Part shown: in pieces, positions 6,395 to 10,649 of the stretch
Layout of the letters: each line of letters opens with the position of its first letter
Numbering within the stretch: position 1 is the stretch's first letter
Origin: Methanomassiliicoccales archaeon
GTDB taxonomy: Archaea; Thermoplasmatota; Thermoplasmata; Methanomassiliicoccales; JACIVX01
Direction of reading: 5' to 3'
DNA: 10,649 bases
Assembly: GCA_028679985.1 (NCBI GenBank)
Contig: JAJRAH010000093.1
Location: forward strand, 1-10,649
The notes under the pieces: generated by a model
What the model was told of the DNA's origin: nothing
The model's database searches: none
What the model saw: the letters and a program-made list of their open reading frames with translations, nothing else
Program-made: the position numbers and the translations under genes

Positions 6395-7300
6395 TCAAGC
6401 TCTCTCGTAGACTTCACTGAATTTCGCCGCGACCTCTCGTGGGTGATGATACTTCTTCACATATCCAATGCAACGGATTCTGAGATCGTCGTCAATCCCC
6501 TTCTCCGAAATATCAAGAATCCTTCTACCGAGCTCCTCCTCGGTGTTCGCTCTCAGTACTGGACAATCTGAGGGGAATATGCTGCCGTCGTACGAGCTTA
6601 TCGCCGGAATTCCGATGGCCATGGCCTCCAGCGCCACCTTCGAGAAAATACTGAGGTCGTTGAGCTGGTCGATGACGACATCGACCGTCCTCATCGTCTG
6701 CATTATCTCCCGATGCGGTCTACCTTCTTCCACCAACAATTCGGCACGACCTTCTTCAACCAACGGGGCCACCGCTCTGATCACCATATCGGTGCCTTTC
6801 AAAGCACGATTCGTCGGGAAATGTCCTATTCTGATTCTCCTTCCTTCGATCTTCTTGGCCTGGACCGGGGGCTCGAACACCTGCGGTATCGGGTTGGGAA
6901 TCCAGATAGCATCGCCATGCCATCTCTTGAGATCAGGAGTCGAGACGACCTTCGCATCTGCTAGATCCTCATGTTGGAGTCCGTAGCCCATGCGTGTCTC
7001 CGACCCGTGGTAATGAACGATCCATTTCGCCTTGGACTTCTTCTTGAGCGTTTTGAAGATCGTCTGGCTTCGCCTGATTCCTCCGTGTATTTGAACGATG
7101 TCGGCGGTCCTGAACAGCTCCCGTCGAAAGAGGAGTTCGAGGTTTATCCCAACAAAGCCGTCTAGGAACAGCGGCACGTCTGGTTCGTGCGCAGAATACC
7201 TGCGATGCGCAACGAGAATTGCTTCGTTTCCCATAGCTCGCTGCTGCATTCTCAGATCCCGCGCGACGTCGGCAATGTTGTGGACGTGGACGATCTTCAG
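6395..7300 (-). CDS. GT4-like glycosyltransferase starting at CTG
   Basis: 301 residues from the proposed start. The N-terminus (M)KIVHVHNIADVARDL is a typical GT-B first strand. DIVQIHGGIRRSQ (67-79) and KWIVHYHGSETR (92-103) complete the N-terminal domain. The C-terminal donor domain begins near RRIRIGHFPTNRALKGTD (154-171) and has the GT4 loop SKVALEAMAIGIPAISS (220-236). At about 300 residues it is short for GT4, mainly from a trimmed N-terminal domain. The open frame extends upstream to 7522, but that part reads as arginine-rich antiframe of the preceding GT2 gene and has no family similarity. CTG 7300-7298 is chosen because GGAGG (7312-7308) lies 7 bases before it, the GT-B strand begins there, and it overlaps the upstream stop as CTGA, just like an ATGA junction. 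Donor and acceptor are unknown; it is translationally coupled to the GT2 gene before it. Confidence 0.87.
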   Translation of the reverse strand: MKIVHVHNIADVARDLRMQQRAMGNEAILVAHRRYSAHEPDVPLFLDGFVGINLELLFRRELFRTADIVQIHGGIRRSQTIFKTLKKKSKAKWIVHYHGSETRMGYGLQHEDLADAKVVSTPDLKRWHGDAIWIPNPIPQVFEPPVQAKKIEGRRIRIGHFPTNRALKGTDMVIRAVAPLVEEGRAELLVEEGRPHREIMQTMRTVDVVIDQLNDLSIFSKVALEAMAIGIPAISSYDGSIFPSDCPVLRANTEEELGRRILDISEKGIDDDLRIRCIGYVKKYHHPREVAAKFSEVYERA

Positions 7301-8157
7301 ACGATCGCCTCCCGGGCTACGATATCGTCTTCGACCTCGCGCGATGTCTCCGGAATGAGGAACTTTCCTCTGGCGGCCGCTTTCAGAACTTCCTCCAATC
7401 GATGTCGAGGCCACTTCTTCAGATAAGTGTCCAGCCCCTCGAAGTCCCCGTGTCCGTATTTCCTCTTCGTGATCTGCCCATAGTGCATGACGCGCACGTC
7501 GGGCGCGGAGGAGACGAACCATCGCTCACTCAGCATCACGCGGAAAGAATAATCGACGTCGACGAAGGAGGATCGGTAATCTTCGTCCCAACGGCCAACA
7601 TCCTCGTAGCAGTTCCTTCTCATGACGCAGAACGCGCTCGAGACGCCCACCATCTTGCCAGGGACGTAGCGAGGGACGCCTAATACGCCGTAAGACCAGT
7701 TGTTGCCGCGGAGTATCCGCCTCAAGGCATAGAAAGGCGCTCTCCTCTTGAATGAATTCCACACGAACCGAGTCGTGCTGCTGAGATGCGTGAATCCGAC
7801 ATGGTCAATCTCGTCCGTCTCTGGCCGGGAGATCCACGCCCCACAAAACCCGACCGAGGGGTTTCTCGTCAGGAAGGTTGCGGAGTTCTCGATCGCACGA
7901 GGCTTGATGAAGGTGTCGCTGTCCATGACTGCGATGAAGTCCGAGTCTGAAGCAAAATCGGCGCCATAGTTCACGCTTCTGCCGTAGGCGAAATCATCCC
8001 CTTTCGATTCGACGAGTATGATTCTGTAATCCGAAGTGTCGTTGTTTCTCAGATTCTGGACACATCTTCTCGTAAGATCCGAGTCGAACGAATCGACCGG
8101 TATGACCAGCGAGATGCTCGGATGGTCGCTCTTGGTGTTCTCGACCTTTGATTTCAT
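7297..8157 (-). CDS. GT2 family glycosyltransferase, paralogue of the next gene upstream
   Basis: 286 residues. GT-A fold signatures: SISLVIPVDSFD (14-25) for the first strand, AVMDSDTFIKP (76-86) with an intact DxD at D79-D81 for the metal and nucleotide, and SSFVDVDYSFRVM (196-208), whose Asp200 and Asp202 stand where the ED motif usually is. MHYGQ at 224-228 supplies a conserved His. The C-terminal tail KKWPRHRLEEVLKAAARGKFLIPE is shared almost position for position with the gene starting at 9083, so the two are tandem paralogues that diverged long ago. ATG 8157 has GGAG 9 bases upstream. It is 62 bases after its paralogue and overlaps the following GT4 gene by CTGA. The pair probably adds two different sugars, or the same sugar in different linkages, to one glycan; this is inference. 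Confidence 0.9.
   Translation of the reverse strand: MKSKVENTKSDHPSISLVIPVDSFDSDLTRRCVQNLRNNDTSDYRIILVESKGDDFAYGRSVNYGADFASDSDFIAVMDSDTFIKPRAIENSATFLTRNPSVGFCGAWISRPETDEIDHVGFTHLSSTTRFVWNSFKRRAPFYALRRILRGNNWSYGVLGVPRYVPGKMVGVSSAFCVMRRNCYEDVGRWDEDYRSSFVDVDYSFRVMLSERWFVSSAPDVRVMHYGQITKRKYGHGDFEGLDTYLKKWPRHRLEEVLKAAARGKFLIPETSREVEDDIVAREAIV
7301..7313 (-). promoter_or_regulatory. Shine-Dalgarno site that decides a CTG start at a CTGA junction
   Basis: The minus strand reads GGGAGGCGATCGT immediately before CTG AAG ATC. GGAGGCGATC differs by one base from the ideal GGAGGTGATC, and the GGAGG core lies 7 bases from CTG 7300. The site falls within the last codons of the upstream GT2 gene. Confidence 0.6.
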
Positions 8158-8219
8158 ACGATTGGGCTCCAGGTTGTCGTCCTCTCGGTCCCCATCTTGT
8201 TATGAATGGTCTCTCGCAT

Positions 8220-9083
8220 CTAGTCGAGCTCCTCGGGGATTATGAACTTGCCCTCTCTTGCAGCTTTGTGCACTTCCCCGATTCTCTCTCTCGACCATTT
8301 ATTCAGATATCTGTTCCAGTTTTCGAATTCTTCCTGTTGAAGACGGCGAGTGGCAGTTGCATGGCCTCGATGCAGTACGGAGACGTGCGGGCATACGGAC
8401 ACGTACCATCTCGAGGTGAGCACCCTGAATGAGTAGTCGACGTCGACAAAGGAGTAGCGGAATGATTCGTCGAAGGGTCCTACCTCATCGTAACATTTCC
8501 GCCTGATCACGAAGAATGTGGTTATTATCCCTACCATCCGGTTTGGGATGTAGTGTGAAGGCACTCTCACACTGAACGACCACCATTTCCCCATCAGAAT
8601 CCTCTTTAGAGCAGAAAGAGGTGCGAGGTTCCGGATGGCGTTTGCTGCATACCACCATAAGTTCTGGGGCACCCAGCCAATGTTCGGAGGTTTCCCGTTG
8701 CACTGAACTATCTTCGCTCCGACATACCCCAGTCGAGGGTCATTTCGAACGTACTGAACGGTCTTCTCCACCGTCCCGGGATCCGGAAACGCATCGCTGT
8801 CCATCCCGACAATCAGATCGAAGCCGCTTGCCGCCATCATGCCTGCATTGATGGATCTTCCGTATGAGAATGCGGATCCCCTGGAGGCGACCAGCACCAA
8901 CCTGAAGGGAATCGGGACATTCTTCGCTAGATGGTCGACGCAGAGTCTCGTCACATCATCATCTGGATCCGCGACTGGTACGACGATCGCGAGGTCTGGC
9001 GCGCCATGAAAATCTTTCGTTCTGATCTCCACTGAGTCGTTGTGCCGCGCTTCGGATTCGTCAGAATCGAGATCTGCCGACAT
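8220..9083 (-). CDS. GT2 family glycosyltransferase, tandem paralogue
   Basis: 287 residues. After a 29-residue acidic, probably disordered N-terminus come PDLAIVVPVADPDDDVTRLC (29-48), the DxD motif GMDSDAFPDP (93-102, D95 and D97), and RYSFVDVDYSFRVL as the acceptor-side motif. The tail KWSRERIGEVHKAAREGKFIIPE matches the paralogue ending at 7297. Conservation between the two is strongest over VP..Y.P..MVG......V.RR.CY..VG and the FVDVDYSFRV block. ATG 9083 follows GGAGGG (9101-9096) by 12 bases, a little long but with no better alternative. It is the first gene of the minus-strand block and divergent from smc, so its promoter should lie in 9084-9320, where I find only weak TATA candidates. 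Substrate unknown. Confidence 0.9.
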   Translation of the reverse strand: MSADLDSDESEARHNDSVEIRTKDFHGAPDLAIVVPVADPDDDVTRLCVDHLAKNVPIPFRLVLVASRGSAFSYGRSINAGMMAASGFDLIVGMDSDAFPDPGTVEKTVQYVRNDPRLGYVGAKIVQCNGKPPNIGWVPQNLWWYAANAIRNLAPLSALKRILMGKWWSFSVRVPSHYIPNRMVGIITTFFVIRRKCYDEVGPFDESFRYSFVDVDYSFRVLTSRWYVSVCPHVSVLHRGHATATRRLQQEEFENWNRYLNKWSRERIGEVHKAAREGKFIIPEELD

Positions 9084-9313
9084 CTTCGTTCAGTGCCCTC
9101 CTGGTGTCGAAAGGGGAACTGGTGTTCGTATCCGCAATCCAACTATTCTAGTCTTCTCATCGATTGAAACGGGGAATCAGACTGGTATCCTGACCTCGAT
9201 ATTCGCCGCAGTCTCCGGAAGCTTCCATGATGATTCTGAGGAGGTCGCTGTACGAACCGTTGTCAAATCCTCATTCCCGACTCATGGGATTCGCAGGACC
9301 AGTAACTACATAT

Positions 9314-9332
9314 TGAGGCAATCTTTATATAT
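9314..9332 (+). promoter_or_regulatory. Archaeal BRE/TATA promoter of smc
   Basis: CTTTATATAT at 9323-9332, preceded by purine-containing TGAGGCAAT, is the best TATA box in the window. It predicts a transcript start about 25 bases downstream, near 9352-9357. The smc ATG is at 9450, so the leader would be roughly 95 bases long, unlike the short leaders suggested elsewhere in the window. Confidence 0.65.
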
Positions 9333-9355
9333 CCACTCTACAATAACTACAGTTT

Positions 9356-9373
9356 GTCCGACACTCGTCGGAC
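9356..9373 (+). ncRNA. Perfect hairpin at the 5' end of the predicted smc leader
   Basis: GTCCGAC, loop ACTC, GTCGGAC: a fully paired 7-base GC-rich stem with a 4-base loop. It begins where the smc transcript is expected to start from the TATA box at 9323. It may stabilise the mRNA 5' end or act as a regulatory leader element; as DNA it is also an operator-like inverted repeat just past the promoter. This is a structural observation only; I know of no named family for it. Confidence 0.4.
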
Positions 9374-9449
9374 CAATCGGATGGGATGCGAGGATGGGAA
9401 TCGCTGTTTCGGATAGGCCCCCTTTTCACCTCCCAATCGGAGGCATAGG

Positions 9450-10649
9450 ATGTACCTAAAACAGCTAGAGCTGGAGAACTTCAAGTCGTTCGGAAAGAAG
9501 ATGTCGATCCCCCTCTTGGAGGGATATACAGCCGTCACGGGGCCGAATGGTTCGGGCAAGTCGAATATCTCTGACGCGATACTGTTCGTCCTCGGACCAA
9601 AGAGCTCCAGAGCCATCAGGGCGGGAAAGCTCACCGACTTGATCTTCAATGGTGGCAAGTCGAAACAGCCCGCCTCCTACACGAAAGTGTCTCTCCTTTT
9701 CGACAACAGCGATCACATGATACCGGTCGAATCCGATACGGTGAAGCTGACGCGGCTCGTGAAGTTGTCCGAGACGAGTGACGGGTACAACTCATATTTC
9801 TACGTGAATGATCGGAAGTCATCACTCACAGAGTTCGACACTCTTCTTTCGAACGCGAGGATAAGTGCCGACGGCTACAATTTCGTCCAGCAGGGCGACG
9901 TCACCAAGATAGTTGAGATGTCCCCTCTTGAGAGGAGAAGGATACTCGACGATATTTCTGGCATAACGAAGTTCGACGAAGAGATTGTCAGAGCCGAGAG
10001 CGAGCGGAAGGAGGCGGAGGAGAACATCGATCGCATCTCGATAATCATCAGCGAGCTAGAGAAGCAGATCGAGCAACTGGAAGGCGAAAGGGTATCCGCA
10101 CTGAAGTACGTGGAGACGAAGGACAAAATGGATCTGGCCAAGGCACAAATGGCATACAAGAGGAAGGAGAGTGCCGAGAGCGAGATAGGCGCGATAAACA
10201 GGCAAATCGAGCAATACGCGAGACAGGTTGAAACCCTAAGGGCGAAGAAGGACGAGATAGCCAGCAAGATCCAAGAAGTCGAAGGGAAGGTGCTCGAGGT
10301 CGAGAAAGAGACCGATGAGAGGGGAGGCCAGGAATTCAAGGAACTCAAGGAGAAGATCGATTCTGCCAAGATCGAGATCGCCCGGGCACAGGATCAGTCC
10401 GCGAGGGCCGCCGACAATGCTGCGGAGATCGAAAGCACTCTGGAGGGTAAGTCGGGGGAGAGGAAGTCCCTCGCAGGGGAGATCGAATTACTTTCGAAGA
10501 AGCTGAAGGAGTCTGAAGGAGTCTATCTTGAGAAGCTCAAGTCGCTTGAGAGTAAGAAGAAGGAGTTGGAGGAGGTCCACGGGACCGTCAGCAAGCATGA
10601 CGAGGAATTGGGGGAGATCGAGAAGAAGATATCCGATCTCGACAAGACC
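9450..10649 (+). CDS. smc: SMC chromosome-segregation ATPase (N-terminal 400 residues, continues beyond right edge)
   Basis: The frame is open from ATG 9450 to the window end. MYLKQLELENFKSFGKK is the standard SMC opening strand. Walker A is GPNGSGKS (31-38) followed by NISDAILFVLG. The KLTDLIFNGG segment (60-69) and the Q-loop FVQQGDVTKIVEMSP (145-159, Gln148) complete the N-terminal half of the ABC head, ending near RRRILDDISGITKFDEE. From about residue 170 onward the sequence is long heptad-rich Glu/Lys/Leu coiled coil; the hinge, second coil and the signature/Walker B half lie outside the window. SMC dimers with ScpA/ScpB-type partners load on DNA and organise and segregate chromosomes. 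GGAGG (9439-9443) lies 6 bases before the ATG, confirming the start. There is no functional link to the glycan genes; it is divergently transcribed from them. Confidence 0.97.
   Translation, partial: MYLKQLELENFKSFGKKMSIPLLEGYTAVTGPNGSGKSNISDAILFVLGPKSSRAIRAGKLTDLIFNGGKSKQPASYTKVSLLFDNSDHMIPVESDTVKLTRLVKLSETSDGYNSYFYVNDRKSSLTEFDTLLSNARISADGYNFVQQGDVTKIVEMSPLERRRILDDISGITKFDEEIVRAESERKEAEENIDRISIIISELEKQIEQLEGERVSALKYVETKDKMDLAKAQMAYKRKESAESEIGAINRQIEQYARQVETLRAKKDEIASKIQEVEGKVLEVEKETDERGGQEFKELKEKIDSAKIEIARAQDQSARAADNAAEIESTLEGKSGERKSLAGEIELLSKKLKESEGVYLEKLKSLESKKKELEEVHGTVSKHDEELGEIEKKISDLDKT

Larger units (their letters stand above)
9084..9449. other. Divergent intergenic region between the GT2 block and smc (366 bases)
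   Basis: There is no convincing gene here. The open plus-strand frame spanning 9040-9459 starts inside the antisense of the GT2 gene and matches no family I recognise. From left to right the region holds the GT2 Shine-Dalgarno site (9096-9101), an AT-rich TAGAATAG-like stretch on the minus strand near 9140-9153 that may be the GT2 promoter, a 10-base palindrome GGAAGCTTCC (9217-9226), the strong plus-strand TATA box (9323-9332), a perfect hairpin (9356-9373), and the repeated word CCAATCGGA at 9373-9381 (arm-adjacent) and 9434-9442. Confidence 0.6.

Noticed and set aside
7301..7522. Upstream extension of the GT4 open frame to 7522
   Set aside because: The 74 extra residues are arginine-rich low-complexity sequence read out of frame through the GT2 gene, with no GT4 similarity and no ribosome site; CTG 7300 fits better.
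9156..9227. Minus-strand 23-codon frame in the smc-GT2 intergenic region
   Set aside because: No ribosome site, no recognisable similarity and no position that suggests coupling to the GT2 gene.
9040..9459. Plus-strand open frame of 139 codons before smc
   Set aside because: It starts with TTG inside the antisense of a GT2 gene, has no Shine-Dalgarno site, crosses the smc promoter and hairpin, and matches no recognisable family.
9875..10369. Minus-strand serine- and leucine-rich open frame
   Set aside because: It is the antisense shadow of the Glu/Lys-rich SMC coiled coil.

Overview
The window looks archaeal, most likely a moderately GC-rich Thermoplasmatota-type euryarchaeon; this is an inference. 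The evidence is archaeal-style promoters (TATA boxes such as CTTTATATA about 25-30 bases before predicted transcript starts), Shine-Dalgarno sites reading GGAGGTGATC or close variants, frequent AGG/AGA and ATA codons, and an SMC protein whose N-terminus resembles what I recall of Thermoplasmata SMCs. No rRNA, tRNA, CRISPR array, transposase or phage gene is visible.

Layout: four transcription blocks. (1) Minus strand, 987 to 1: a family-2 glycosyltransferase, then the N-terminus of a second GT2 of the polyprenyl-phosphate sugar synthase type that runs off the left edge. (2) Plus strand, 1090-4737: a tight four-gene operon of left-handed beta-helix N-acetyltransferase, PLP sugar aminotransferase, Gfo/Idh-type sugar oxidoreductase and GT4 glycosyltransferase. 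(3) Minus strand, 9083 to 4767: two paralogous GT2 enzymes, a GT4 enzyme and a Wzx-like lipid-linked oligosaccharide flippase, which probably has its own promoter. (4) Plus strand from 9450 to the right edge: the first 400 residues of SMC, preceded by a 366-base divergent intergenic region with a strong TATA box and a perfect hairpin near the expected transcript start.

The first three blocks form a surface-glycan or protein N-glycosylation locus. The acetyltransferase, aminotransferase and oxidoreductase match the WbpD-WbpE-WbpB (WlbB-WlbC-WlbA) set, which converts UDP-GlcNAc-uronate into UDP-2,3-diacetamido-2,3-dideoxy-glucuronate, a sugar known from methanococcal archaellin N-glycans. The glycosyltransferases would build the lipid-linked glycan and the flippase would move it across the membrane. 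The UDP-GlcNAc 6-dehydrogenase and the oligosaccharyltransferase are not in the window. SMC marks the return to core chromosome genes.

I see no wholly new system. The most unusual signal is at translation starts: two genes appear to start at CTG behind excellent Shine-Dalgarno sites, two start at TTG, and the aminotransferase has conserved N-terminal sequence upstream of its first ordinary start codon with no canonical initiator in frame.
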